A DNA stretch of 64,000 nt from Solibacillus sp. FSL W7-1436 (GTDB taxonomy: Bacteria > Bacillota > Bacilli > Bacillales_A > Planococcaceae), in assembly GCF_038007305.1 (NCBI RefSeq), contig NZ_JBBOWV010000001.1, forward strand, positions 2,966,501-3,030,500, read 5' to 3'. The stretch's first letter is position 1. Every line of letters starts with the position of its first letter. The notes below the pieces were generated by a model that made no database searches, was not told where the DNA came from, and was given only the letters and a program-made list of their open reading frames with translations. Positions 44,478-53,851 of this stretch are shown here, piece after piece. The translations under genes and the position numbers were made by a program.

Positions 44478-45056
44478 ATGAAGAAATGGTTAAGTTACAT
44501 GTTGGTCTTGGGTATGATCTTGCTTCTTGCGGCATGTAGTACGAAAGAAAATGAAACATCCTCCGATTCAACTGAACCGGTAAAAGAGGAAAATGACGAA
44601 AATAAAGTGGACTATGAATTACTGTTTCATTTAGATTCGATACCTCCTGAGGTTGGTACGAGTATATCAATCGTGCAGGATGAAAAGCTGTATACGACTT
44701 GGGCCGATATTTTTGGTTTTGAATCGGTTCCACCTGTCGATTTTGAAACAGAGGAAGTACTGTTTGTTACAGGGTATTCGGACGGCTGTGGAAGAGAAAT
44801 TGAAAAAATCGAAAAAGACGGGGATACTTTAGTCATTGCGTTAAACTATCCGGAAGATCTTCGCAGCGAGGAAGACATCGAGTGCACAGAAATTGCTCTG
44901 GACAATACGTACGTTGTCAAAATGAAAAAAACCGGTACAACAAAGGGTAAGCTGATCGATATCAATCGAACAATATATGAAGAAGATTCAACAGTTCAGG
45001 AAAAACTGCAGTTAATGAATACAGTAATACGAGGGGCTACCAATTCCTCTATATGA
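44478..45056 (+). CDS. Lipoprotein, unknown
   Basis: The product is 192 residues from ATG 44478; the upstream ATG 44472 is too near GGGGTG. The signal peptide ends in the lipobox LAAC (residues 16-19), followed by an acidic linker and a domain with TGYSDGCGREIEKIEKDGDTLVI. No family is recognised. It is anchored to the outer face of the membrane. Confidence 0.75.
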   Translation: MKKWLSYMLVLGMILLLAACSTKENETSSDSTEPVKEENDENKVDYELLFHLDSIPPEVGTSISIVQDEKLYTTWADIFGFESVPPVDFETEEVLFVTGYSDGCGREIEKIEKDGDTLVIALNYPEDLRSEEDIECTEIALDNTYVVKMKKTGTTKGKLIDINRTIYEEDSTVQEKLQLMNTVIRGATNSSI

Positions 45057-45102
45057 ATATTACACTGAAAATATCGAATTTTCGGTGTAATATTTTTTTG
45101 GT
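45055..45102 (+). terminator. Terminator after the lipoprotein gene
   Basis: ATATTACACTGAAAAT and ATTTTCGGTGTAATAT pair around a 4-base loop and are followed by seven Ts. Confidence 0.9.
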
Positions 45103-45248
45103 CATGAATTTTCTGCAAGAAGAAAACATTATGTTGGGAATAAGATTAAATTGCTTTTTTTCATCATAAACGGCTCCGGTTGTCCATTGTAAGACGGGCA
45201 AAAAATTGGTAGTATGAATTATCGTACAATAATAGTATTGAACGCGAA

Positions 45249-45282
45249 CTATAGGGAACTGGAAGATGCCAGGGACCTATAG
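45249..45282 (+). promoter_or_regulatory. Nested hairpin upstream of the glycine aptamer
   Basis: CTATAGG pairs with CCTATAG and, inside it, CTGG pairs with CCAG. It precedes the aptamer by about 60 bp and may be a stabilising 5' helix; no second glycine aptamer could be found here. Confidence 0.4.
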
Positions 45283-45339
45283 GCAACTAATTGCATACAT
45301 ATCAAGCGTTGATCGTCGTGGATAAAACTACTGGCGGGA

Positions 45340-45412
45340 GCAGTTTCTGGAGAGAGCGCGAAAATCCGCGTCGCCGAAGGGTTCACAATCTCAGGCAAAA
45401 GGACAGAAGAGT
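45340..45412 (+). promoter_or_regulatory. Glycine riboswitch (single aptamer)
   Basis: The signature run CTGGAGAGAGC ... GCCGAAGGGTTCACAATCTCAGGCAAAAGGACAGA matches the conserved core of gcvT-type glycine aptamers. Only one full aptamer is visible. It controls the amino-acid permease gene 255 bp downstream through the terminator at 45540. Confidence 0.92.
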
Positions 45413-45539
45413 AATGAGAGTCACTTTACTTTAGTAATGGATGTAGAAATCCATTGTTTGAAAGGTACTCGATAGATGTCACAGATTTTTTAAAATCATG
45501 ACGCGATTTTACAGAGGTGAAATCGATTATTCTTACACA

Positions 45540-45572
45540 CAGGGACTGGCATATTATCAGTCCCTGTTTTTA
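45540..45572 (+). terminator. Expression-platform terminator of the glycine riboswitch
   Basis: CAGGGACTG pairs with CAGTCCCTG and is followed by TTTTTATT, between the aptamer and the permease gene. Confidence 0.85.
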
Positions 45573-45665
45573 TTCCAGAAAAATTTACTTGATGGACCGC
45601 GATGATGTACTTATTATTTTGCGCTGTGTAAACAGACAAAATACTTATCCTTTGGAGGAATCGTT

Positions 45666-47003
45666 TTGGAACAACAAGAATTAAAGCGCGACCTGAAAAA
45701 TCGGCACGTTCAGTTAATAGCGATTGGAGGAACAATCGGAACGGGGTTGTTTTTAGGGTCAGGTAAAGCGATCTCACTTGCAGGACCTTCTATTATCTTT
45801 GCATACTTAATCGTTGGAACCGCACTATTTTTCGTCATGCGTGCACTTGGCGAATTGCTTTTATCAAAAGGCGGCTATGCATCATTTACCGAGTTCGCCA
45901 CTGAATACTTGGGGGATTGGGCAGGCTATATTACCGGCTGGACATACTGGTTCTGTTGGATTATGACGGCAATGGCAGATATTATCGCTGTCGGTATGTA
46001 CACACAGTACTGGTTCGATATCCCGCAATGGGTACCGGCTATCGCATGTTTAGTAGTTTTACTTATTTTGAATTTACTGACGGTCAAACTGTTCGGAGAG
46101 CTGGAATTCTGGTTTGCGTTAATTAAAATCATCACAATTGTTGCGCTGATCGCAATTGGTATCGTGTTGCTGATCATCGGTTTTGAAACAGATACAGGCA
46201 AGGTTGCTGTATCGAATTTATGGGAGCATGGGGGATTATTCCCGAACGGTGCATTTGGCTTTTTAATGGCTTTCCAAATGGTTGTCTTTGCATTCGTCGG
46301 AGTTGAATTAGTAGGGGTAGCTGCTGCTGAAACGGCAAACCCGCAAAAAAATATCCCATCTGCCATCAATAAAATTCCGGTTCGTATACTGCTGTTTTAT
46401 GTAGGAGCATTATTCGTCATTTTAACAATCAACCCTTGGGATACATTAAGCGCAGCAAGCTCACCATTTGTTCAGGTATTCGCATTGGTAGGGATTCCGA
46501 TTGCAGCAGGTTTAATTAACTTCGTTGTGCTGACATCAGCTGCTTCTGCAGGAAATAGCGGAATGTTCTCAACAAGCCGCATGCTGTTCAGTTTAAGTAA
46601 TAATAAACAGGGCCCGAAAGCTTACGGTAAATTAAATAAAAATGCGGTGCCGCAAAATGGTCTGTTATTTTCTGCTGTCGTAGTATCGATTGGTGCATTG
46701 CTGAGTTATTTCATGCCGGACGATGCATTCAGTATCGTGACAACAATTAGTGCGATTTGTTTTATTTGGGTTTGGAGCATTATTCTGATTTCGCATATTA
46801 TTTATAAAAAGCGTCATCCGGATTTACATAAAACTTCAATTTTCAAAGCACCTTTAACACCATTCATCAACTATGTAATTTTGGCATTCTTCTTGTTTTT
46901 ACTAGTTGTGATGGCAATTTCCGAGTCTACGAGAACTTCACTGCTGTTAACACCGTTATGGTTTATAGTGCTGTTTGTTCTATATAAAGTACGGAAAAAA
47001 TAA
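45666..47003 (+). CDS. Amino-acid permease, probable glycine/D-alanine/D-serine transporter (CycA-like)
   Basis: The 445-residue APC-superfamily protein has a TTG start behind TTTGGAGG. It has about twelve membrane helices and the family signature QLIAIGGTIGTGLFLGSGKAISLAGPS near the start and SAASAGNSGMFSTSRMLFSL in helix 8. The regulation by a glycine riboswitch strongly suggests glycine or a related small amino acid as substrate. An AspP/GabP-type specificity cannot be excluded by sequence. Confidence 0.9.
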   Translation: MEQQELKRDLKNRHVQLIAIGGTIGTGLFLGSGKAISLAGPSIIFAYLIVGTALFFVMRALGELLLSKGGYASFTEFATEYLGDWAGYITGWTYWFCWIMTAMADIIAVGMYTQYWFDIPQWVPAIACLVVLLILNLLTVKLFGELEFWFALIKIITIVALIAIGIVLLIIGFETDTGKVAVSNLWEHGGLFPNGAFGFLMAFQMVVFAFVGVELVGVAAAETANPQKNIPSAINKIPVRILLFYVGALFVILTINPWDTLSAASSPFVQVFALVGIPIAAGLINFVVLTSAASAGNSGMFSTSRMLFSLSNNKQGPKAYGKLNKNAVPQNGLLFSAVVVSIGALLSYFMPDDAFSIVTTISAICFIWVWSIILISHIIYKKRHPDLHKTSIFKAPLTPFINYVILAFFLFLLVVMAISESTRTSLLLTPLWFIVLFVLYKVRKK

Positions 47004-47023
47004 ATATAGACGGCATATTCACC

Positions 47024-47056
47024 AAAAAAGCATTTTCTTAGGAAAATGCTTTTTTC
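47024..47056 (+). terminator. Terminator after the permease gene
   Basis: AAAAAAGCATTTTC pairs with GGAAAATGCTTTTTT. Confidence 0.88.
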
Positions 47057-47098
47057 ATTAAATAAAATTGATTTCCATTCCGGGGAGCACGGGCGTGA

Positions 47099-47495
47099 TA
47101 TTAGTAAAACCTTGAATTTGAGGCGGGGGAGAGCTTCTATTCCGGGTGAAAAGGGCTGGAAGGAAGTGTGCGGGGATTTTATTAGAACAATAGATTGGTT
47201 TATTAGAAGAAATTTAAGTGATATTAGAAGAACTGGGGTAGATATTAGAAAATCCGTAAATTTGAGGTGCTGGAGAATCTTTATTGCCAGTAAAATAGAT
47301 GAGAAGGGGCCGTGTCTGGATTTTATTAGAACATTTGAGCGGGTTATTAGAAAATCGAGGCAGGATATTAGAAGAAGTACATACTTTATTCGAACATCCG
47401 GTAAACATATTAGAACAAACCGCACTTATATTAGAAGATCGGCAATATATTAGAACAAATAAAATTATATTAGAACTTCTGTGGATATATTAGAA
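47099..47495. repeat. Periodic TATTAG array (21-bp spacing with 81-bp interludes)
   Basis: TATTAG (mostly TATTAGAA) begins at 47099, 47180, 47201, 47222, 47243, 47324, 47345, 47366, 47408, 47429, 47448, 47468 and 47488, with a TATTCG variant at 47387. Spacings are 81, 21, 21, 21, 81, 21, 21, 21, 21, 21, 19, 20 and 20 bp. The two 81-bp interludes are themselves related (about 60% identity by hand), giving two 144-bp higher-order units. The array lies between two convergent genes, after a terminator. Overlapping frames on both strands appear open only because of the 3-base multiples; no gene is called here. Confidence 0.85.
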
Positions 47496-47599
47496 AATCC
47501 GGCGGCCCCTCCCCGCTGCACAAAAGTTCAACCCGGTGCAATCTTGCCGAATAATAAGAACGTTTTTTTACAGCCAGTAGCAAATGGCTTCGTACGTAA

Positions 47600-48808
47600 T
47601 CAAGTGAGCTCCTCCTTTGTAAATAAAGTTTTGTTGTTTAACAGATGGAAATAGACGATACATGCGATGACAACTCCGATTAAAGCGAAGATGCTTGTTG
47701 TGAGCTGAATCGTGTAGATTTCCGCCAAAAATCCGATGATTAATGTTAAAGAAATCTGCATCACACTTTCGATCAGTCCAAGTGAACTGCCGAACCGCCC
47801 CATCAATTCAGTCGGGACAGTCTGCTGGTAAAATGTCGCGTAGCCCGCATTGCTGAAAGCCATAAACAGTCCGAGCAATATAAACGCAGCGACCGCTATC
47901 ATTAGATTAGACGAAAAGTAAAATATAAAGTAGGAAAGTAATGTACATGTAAAGCCGAGGCCGATGTATGTAACGAGTGACAGCTTCTTTACGAAGCGGG
48001 CAGCCAAATAGCCGCCGACAATGGCCCCGATTCCTGTAATCCCTACAATGATGCCGTATACCGAATCTGTCACTTCATGAAAGTCTTTTAAAAATGACAT
48101 TTCCTGTGAATCGAGTGAAAAGCAAATCATCAGTGCTGTTGAATACAAAACGAAAAATTTCAGCAGCGATTTCCGTTGCGAGATAAACTTCCACACAGTC
48201 CTAAAATCATTTCGGATAACAGCCAGTGTGAGTACAGTTGATTGGGTGGACGACTTGATCTCCTGATTTGGCAGTAAATACATCATAAATGCGCTGAACA
48301 ACAGCATAAACCCATTCACCCACATCGCCGTAGCGGTACTGCTCATGGCGATAATGGCACCGCTCAAAGCCGGGCCAATCATAAAGCTCCCTGAACCGAG
48401 CATGCTGTTGATCGCATTAAAACGCAGACGATCATTTGGCAGTACGATTTTTGTTATCATAAATGTGCTGCTCGGATTTGCAAAACAGACCGCGATATTG
48501 GCCAAAAAGATCAAACAGTAAATGAGCCAAATTTCCGTAAGCAGCGGCATCAAACAGACGATCCCGGCGCGGAAAGCATCACAAACAATCAAAATAATCC
48601 TTTTATTCGTTCTATCTACGATGGAGCCTGCAAAAAAACTGCACAAAATACGGGCGATCGGACCGATAATATAGATGCCCGCAACAGCTGCCGGTGACTC
48701 GGACAGATGCCAGACCAAAAGATTGAGCGCGATCAAATAAATCCAACTGCCCAGTTTGGAAGCGCCAAATCCGAACCACAAATAAAAATACTCTTTTTTT
48801 AACTCCAA
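47600..48808 (-). CDS. MFS transporter (drug-efflux type)
   Basis: The 402-residue protein has a TTG start behind AGGGG and about twelve membrane helices. The loop GSIVDRTNKRIILIVCDAFRAGIV between helices 2 and 3 matches the MFS motif A region of the MDR-like exporter class (macrolide-efflux type). It is encoded directly after an XRE-TPR regulator, with an 11-bp gap, so the pair is likely one transcript. The substrate is unknown. Confidence 0.87.
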   Translation of the reverse strand: MELKKEYFYLWFGFGASKLGSWIYLIALNLLVWHLSESPAAVAGIYIIGPIARILCSFFAGSIVDRTNKRIILIVCDAFRAGIVCLMPLLTEIWLIYCLIFLANIAVCFANPSSTFMITKIVLPNDRLRFNAINSMLGSGSFMIGPALSGAIIAMSSTATAMWVNGFMLLFSAFMMYLLPNQEIKSSTQSTVLTLAVIRNDFRTVWKFISQRKSLLKFFVLYSTALMICFSLDSQEMSFLKDFHEVTDSVYGIIVGITGIGAIVGGYLAARFVKKLSLVTYIGLGFTCTLLSYFIFYFSSNLMIAVAAFILLGLFMAFSNAGYATFYQQTVPTELMGRFGSSLGLIESVMQISLTLIIGFLAEIYTIQLTTSIFALIGVVIACIVYFHLLNNKTLFTKEELT

Positions 48809-48819
48809 ATCATCATCCC

Positions 48820-50091
48820 CTAGCTGCTCATTCGCTGCCTTATTTTTTCACTTGCAAATAGTGCCTGCCTGAAGCAGTGGCTCGCCTGTTTATAGGCATG
48901 AAGCTGTTCATAAAACTGTGCCCATAATGGAGCATAGAACAGAATCAGTGAATAATACTGCTGTTCGCTGAAATGTGGAAAAGCTTCATCTTCCAGCAAT
49001 TTCAATCCGCGGATCGTAAGTTCATTTTCAACCGCATACTCCAGTAGTCTGCGCTGATAAATATGATGGGGTACAGTAAATTGATATTCCTCATAGCGCT
49101 TCAACAGTACATCCAACTGTTTGAAATCCTTCTTTGCAAAACATGTGCGCATCCAGTTGATTGCTGAATGCAGGTCTTCATCGTAGTTATTTGCCGTTTC
49201 ATAATGTTTGGACGCTTCTGTAAAGTTTTCCTGGCATTCGTAACAATACGCGATATTGTTATGCAGTGAACTCCATTGCATCGGAGTTTGGATTGAATGG
49301 ACATTCGCAAGCAAATTAAGCCCTGCCTCAAACTCCTTTAGCGCTTCCTGGTACCTGTGTGAATCATTGAAAATCACACCCTTCATGGAGTAAAGCTTCA
49401 ACTGAAACAGCGGTTTATACTGGTGGGTGAAAAACTGCTGCGCCAGTTCAATATGTTCAAGCGCTTTTTGTAACTTGTAGCTTCGATGATTCGCAAAAGC
49501 GATATGATAATGGTAGTTGGCCAGTTCAAATGGGTGGGCATTTGATAGAAACTGCGCCAATTGATTGTTCTCTTCTTTAATGGATAACTGCTCAAATTCC
49601 TGGAAAGAAAGATGACCGAAAGCGGTAATCGCTACAAATAGTTGAGTGATCCGGTCCTTTTTCCAGCTGACAAAAGGTTCGATTTCATTCAGTATGGTTC
49701 TCGCCTGCTCATCTTCTTTTAACGAATAAAGGAAGCGAGCATATACAAGCTTTGCCATCAGCTGCTGTTCAAATGGCTGCTCATCGTTTTGCATAGCGGT
49801 TAATTGTTCGATTTCATCTGCAGTAAAATCGGTATTCGACAATAATTTTTCGTAAAGCTGTTCCAAAAAAGTGGTTTGGCTTTTCAGTTGTTGTTCGAGC
49901 ATATTGAAGTCGATGCCCAAGTTTTCAAACAGTTGCTTATACATTGAATGTTCTGCGACAACGATTCCATTTTCAATCCGGCTTAAATACGAAGAAGTAC
50001 AGATACCAAAAGCAACGTCATCCTGTTTTTGCTTCTTTTTTTGACGATAATATTTTAAGAGCTTTCCCCAAGCTAGTTCATTGTTTTCCAT
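48820..50091 (-). CDS. XRE-TPR regulator of RRNPP type
   Basis: The 423-residue protein begins with a helix-turn-helix (WGKLLKYYRQKKKQKQDDVAFGICTSSYLSRIENGIVVAEHSMYKQLFENL). The rest is a long helical-repeat region with TPR-like motifs (ALKEFEAGLNLLANVHSIQTPMQWSSLHNNIAYCYECQENFTEASKHYETANNY). This layout resembles PlcR/Rgg/AimR-type peptide-sensing regulators. It probably controls the MFS gene that follows. No small signalling-peptide gene is obvious nearby, so the ligand is unknown. Confidence 0.82.
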   Translation of the reverse strand: MENNELAWGKLLKYYRQKKKQKQDDVAFGICTSSYLSRIENGIVVAEHSMYKQLFENLGIDFNMLEQQLKSQTTFLEQLYEKLLSNTDFTADEIEQLTAMQNDEQPFEQQLMAKLVYARFLYSLKEDEQARTILNEIEPFVSWKKDRITQLFVAITAFGHLSFQEFEQLSIKEENNQLAQFLSNAHPFELANYHYHIAFANHRSYKLQKALEHIELAQQFFTHQYKPLFQLKLYSMKGVIFNDSHRYQEALKEFEAGLNLLANVHSIQTPMQWSSLHNNIAYCYECQENFTEASKHYETANNYDEDLHSAINWMRTCFAKKDFKQLDVLLKRYEEYQFTVPHHIYQRRLLEYAVENELTIRGLKLLEDEAFPHFSEQQYYSLILFYAPLWAQFYEQLHAYKQASHCFRQALFASEKIRQRMSS

Positions 50092-50305
50092 ATAAACACC
50101 TCATAGTTAGTTTACCAAAATGCTAACAGGGAATATTGCGAATTTTCTTTTAAAAATGCATAATTACCGTTACGAAACTGGTAAACTTACACAAATTATT
50201 AAAGGTTTACATATTTTAATTGCATATTTCAGAATAGCTCTATATGATAAGAAAATAAAAAAAGGTTTATCGTTATAAATGGAAGCTTAGATTGGAGAGA
50301 TAGTA

Positions 50306-50854
50306 ATGTTCTTTTATGAAGTGGATAATGAAATACAATTAAAATTAATTACACAAAATGATGCAGAAGAAATCTTTGCTTTCATTGACCGTTCACGCGA
50401 TTATTTACGTGAATGGCTTGGTTGGGTTGACAATACAAAAACTGTTGAGGATACACGCGATTTTGCCGCGATGAATTTAGGGAAATTTGCGAAGCGTGAA
50501 GGTCTGGATACAGCGATTTTTTATAAAGGGCAATTTGTCGGGAAAGTATCGATTAACACGATTAACTGGTCTCTGAAAAAATGCGAGATCGGCTATTTTT
50601 TAGATGAAGAATATCAAGGAGAAGGCATCATGACACGCGCTGTGAAAGGCATCATTGATATCGCCTTCAACGAATATAAGCTGGGGAAAGTCGAAATTCA
50701 TGCTGCTGTGAACAATACGAAAAGTCGTCATATTGCGGAGCGCCTTGGTTTTATGCACGAAGGAACAATCCGTCAGGCGGAATGGCTGTACGACCACTAT
50801 GTGGATCATGCGGTCTATGGTCTTTTAAAAGACGAATGGGTTGGAGAATATTAA
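50306..50854 (+). CDS. GNAT acetyltransferase, RimJ/RimL-like
   Basis: The 182-residue protein has LKLITQNDAEEIFAFIDRSRDYLREWLGWVD, the acetyl-CoA strand and loop IGYFLDEEYQGEGIMTRAVKGIIDIAF, and NTKSRHIAERLGFMHEGTIRQAEW, the pattern of ribosomal-protein or ribosome-associated N-acetyltransferases (RimJ/RimL/YdaF). GGAGAG precedes ATG 50306. The acceptor is unknown. Its terminator is the insertion point of the group II intron. Confidence 0.88.
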   Translation: MFFYEVDNEIQLKLITQNDAEEIFAFIDRSRDYLREWLGWVDNTKTVEDTRDFAAMNLGKFAKREGLDTAIFYKGQFVGKVSINTINWSLKKCEIGYFLDEEYQGEGIMTRAVKGIIDIAFNEYKLGKVEIHAAVNNTKSRHIAERLGFMHEGTIRQAEWLYDHYVDHAVYGLLKDEWVGEY

Positions 50855-50866
50855 TAACTGGTTTCG

Positions 50867-50897
50867 CCTCATCAGAGTACCTGATGAGGTTTTTTTA
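50867..50897 (+). terminator. Terminator of the GNAT gene, target of the intron
   Basis: CCTCATCAG pairs with CTGATGAGG and is followed by TTTTTTTA. The intron starts at the next base. Confidence 0.88.
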
Positions 50898-52786
50898 GTG
50901 TGCCCGGCATGCACAACAGCTTGGTGGTGAAAGTCCACTACAGGCTTGGCAGTAGGAACTGTTAGCGAAAGACAAGGGTGTCCATGGTGACGTGGAATCT
51001 GAAGGAAGTCGGACGCAAACTCTCGAACTGACGAACAGAAATCAGATAAAAGGCTGACTTGGGACGGATGAGCTTGCTAAACAAAGCGAAGTCCAATACT
51101 GCCCAAATCCCATACAGTAAATCTGGCAGTTACATGAGAGGAAGGCGGTTGTGCTTACCCGGGGAGGTCTCTTGAGGGTTATTCAATTAACAATTTGTTT
51201 AGTGATAAATAGATGAATCAAGAGAAGTCAGCAGAAGCCATAGTAGTCTTCGACCGAAGATGAAGGGCCGAACAATCTTTTAATCTTGAAAGAAACAAGG
51301 AGGTGGAGACATCCCGCCAAAACACAGAAAACATCAAGGTATAGACCGAACAGATGGCTACTTATAGAGGGATAAGCTGGAAGCGAAAGAGTACATAAGA
51401 GTGTGTAGGGATGTAAACATGGAAATGAAGAAACAAGAAAGTATCAATTTAATTGACAGAGTAACGTCTCATAGAAACCTATGGAACGCATACAAGAAAG
51501 TAAAAGGGAATGGTGGAGCACCTGGAATCGATGGTATCACAGTTGATGGACTGAAAGCGCATTTAATAAAATATGAAGAACCATTGAAAAGGAAATTAAA
51601 AGATGGTTCCTATCAGCCACAACCAGTGAAGCGGGTAGCTATCCCAAAAGCGGATGGCTCCAAACGATATCTAGGTATACCATGTGTATTAGACCGAGTT
51701 GTGCAACAAGCCATTTTACAAGTAATCCATCCAATTATTGATCCACACTTTTCAGACAAAAGTTTTGGCTTTCGAAAAGGTCGAAACCAACACCAGGCAA
51801 TTGCCCTCGCTAAGAAATATTACGAGGAAGGTTATCGAACAGTGGTGGACTGTGACTTGAAAAGTTACTTCGATACGATTCATCACCAGCGACTACGAGC
51901 TTATTTGGAAGAATTCATAACAGATAAAATAGTACTTAAGCTAATATGGAAATTCTTACGCTCAGGCATATTGGACAAGGATATCCTCATTGAAACGACA
52001 GAAGGTACACCTCAAGGTGGTCCACTCTCTCCTATTCTAGCAAATGTGTACTTAAACAAGCTAGATAGAGAATTAGAAAAACGAGGACATCGATTCATTC
52101 GCTATGCGGATGATTTCGTGATTTATGTGAAGTCGCCAAGAGCAGGTGAACGGGTCATGACAAGTGTGAAGAAATTTATCGAAGATGAACTGGGTCTCAC
52201 AATCAATGAGAAGAAAAGTAAAGTATGTGGCGCAACAGCAGCTACATTCTTAGGATTTCATCTACAAAATCTGTGGGGAAAGTTGGATACCGACCAATCA
52301 AGTCCGCCAAGGAACGGCTAAAAGATAAGCTAAGAACACTGACGAGTCGTAAACGAACAGGGACATTTAGTGAGATTGTGAAAAGAATCAATCAAACAAC
52401 GGTTGGTTGGATTAACTACTACGGAGTTTCCAATATGAAAACGTTCATCAAAGAAATTCAAGGATGGTTAAACCATCGCTTACGTCAATTAATATGGAAA
52501 CGGTGGAAGTTACCTCGAACAAAATACGCGAAATTACGCCAATACGGAATTCGACATGATGAAGCGATGAAAACAGCGCATTCAAGAAAAGGGTACTGGC
52601 GAATATCACGAAGTGAGGTCTTACACCAAGCCATTCCAAATAAAAGGCTCGTAAAGTGGGGACTGAAAGACCTGTCCCAACTTTACGAGCGAAGATACTC
52701 AAAAGATTGAACCGCCGTATACGGAACCGTACGTACGGTGGTGTGAGAGGTCGGCTAGCCAATTAATGGCTAGCCTCCTACTCGAT
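50898..52786 (+). mobile_element. Group IIC (bacterial class C) intron with maturase gene
   Basis: The element begins GTGTGCCC (the GUGYG 5' consensus) right after a terminator T run, the usual site of class C introns. Its end is about position 52786 (CCTACTCGAT). A domain V-like hairpin CCGTATACGGAACCGTACG... lies at 52713-52750 and a domain VI stem GGCTAGCC/GGCTAGCC at 52753-52776. The internal reverse transcriptase has no H-N-H endonuclease domain, again class C. The exact 3' boundary could be a few bases off. Confidence 0.88.
51419..52710 (+). pseudogene. ltrA: Group II intron reverse transcriptase/maturase, frameshifted
   Basis: The frame from about 51419 holds the RT domain: GGAPGIDGITVDGL, the RT4-type GFRKGRNQHQAI, TPQGGPLSPILANVYLN and the catalytic YADD in RYADDFVIYV. 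Near 52276-52282 one A is missing from GGGGAAAGTT; in the next frame the protein continues as KVGYRPIKSAKERLKDKL... and then a group II maturase (X) domain ending LKDLSQLYERRYSKD at 52710. Without the shift the RT would be about 430 residues, standard for class C. It is either a loss-of-function mutation, a frameshift needed for expression, or a sequencing error in an A run. Confidence 0.85.
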
Positions 52787-52945
52787 TCGCCCGAATTATA
52801 ATTTAATGAAACTTTTTCCATACTCATCCAGTATAGTAATTAGAATCTATTACATAGTGAAGTCATTCAAGCTATAACATATTGCGTCCATATACGTAAG
52901 TAAATGCTTGTAATAGAAGAATTAGCAGAAAGCAGGTGTGGGCAA

Positions 52946-53851
52946 TTGTCACAGCCAATTGTGGAAATTAAAAATTTGAACAAAACGATTAAAGGCAAAC
53001 ACATTATTAAAGACTTGAATCTGGACTTTTATCCGGGTCAAATCACAGGCTTCTTGGGTCCAAACGGGGCGGGGAAAACTACAACGATCCGTATGATGAC
53101 GGGGTTAATGTATCCTTCAAAAGGAGAAGTAATCATCGATGGAAAACAACTGTCGACAAATTATGAAGAAGCGATCAGTAATATCGGTGTTATTGTTGAA
53201 AACCCGGAAATGTATAAATATATGTCAGGGTATAAAAACCTGCAGCACTTTGCCCGTATGCATAAAGGCGTAACAAAACAGCGTATTGATGAAGTTGTAG
53301 CACAAGTCGGACTGCAAAATCGTATACATGAAAAAGTGAAAACGTATTCGTTAGGGATGCGACAACGCCTCGGACTGGCACAGGCGATGCTGCACCGTCC
53401 GAAGTTTCTGATTTTGGATGAGCCGACAAATGGTCTGGATCCGGCGGGTATCCGTGAATTCCGTATGTATCTACGCAAAATAGCGGCAGAGGACAATGTC
53501 GCAATCGTTGTATCGAGTCACCTTTTATCCGAAATCGAGTTAATGGTAGACCGGATCGCGATTATTCAAAATGGTGAGCTGATTGATATTCGTGAACTGC
53601 AGCATGTCGCGGCATCACAATATTACATTGAAGTCGGTCAACCGGATCAGCTTCAGGCGATGTTTGAAGAGCCGTTAACAAAAGAGAATGGCGGCTATGT
53701 AATCAATCTGACAAAAGAAGAAGTGCCTGCACTTATTCGTAAACTCGTTGAATCGGGCATTGATCTTTATACGATCCAGCCGATTCAAAAACGTCTTGAA
53801 GATCAATTTATCGAGATGACAGGTGGAGGTGCAATCGATGCAATTCGTTAA
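52946..53851 (+). CDS. ABC exporter ATP-binding protein (BcrA type)
   Basis: The product is 301 residues from TTG 52946 (AGGTG upstream); ATG 52904 is an alternative without a site. Walker A GPNGAGKTT, Q-loop VIVENPEMY, signature YSLGMRQRLGLAQAM, Walker B FLILDEPTNGLDP and H-loop SSHLL are present, matching the bacitracin/lantibiotic-type ABC-2 exporters. It overlaps the permease gene by 14 bp. It may export an antimicrobial or a lipid; the cargo is unknown. Confidence 0.9.
   Translation: MSQPIVEIKNLNKTIKGKHIIKDLNLDFYPGQITGFLGPNGAGKTTTIRMMTGLMYPSKGEVIIDGKQLSTNYEEAISNIGVIVENPEMYKYMSGYKNLQHFARMHKGVTKQRIDEVVAQVGLQNRIHEKVKTYSLGMRQRLGLAQAMLHRPKFLILDEPTNGLDPAGIREFRMYLRKIAAEDNVAIVVSSHLLSEIELMVDRIAIIQNGELIDIRELQHVAASQYYIEVGQPDQLQAMFEEPLTKENGGYVINLTKEEVPALIRKLVESGIDLYTIQPIQKRLEDQFIEMTGGGAIDAIR

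Noticed and set aside
45240-45339. Second glycine aptamer upstream of the first
   Set aside because: The GGAGAG and CTCAGGCAAAAGGAC blocks do not occur there; only a nested hairpin is seen.
46871-47453. Protein-coding frames across the TATTAG array on both strands
   Set aside because: The frames are open on both strands as a by-product of 21- and 81-bp periods, consist of low-complexity heptads, lack ribosome binding sites, and one runs into the neighbouring permease gene.
47099-47495. CRISPR array
   Set aside because: The repeated unit is only about 8 bp, the spacers are not unique sequences of uniform 30+ bp length, and no cas genes are present.
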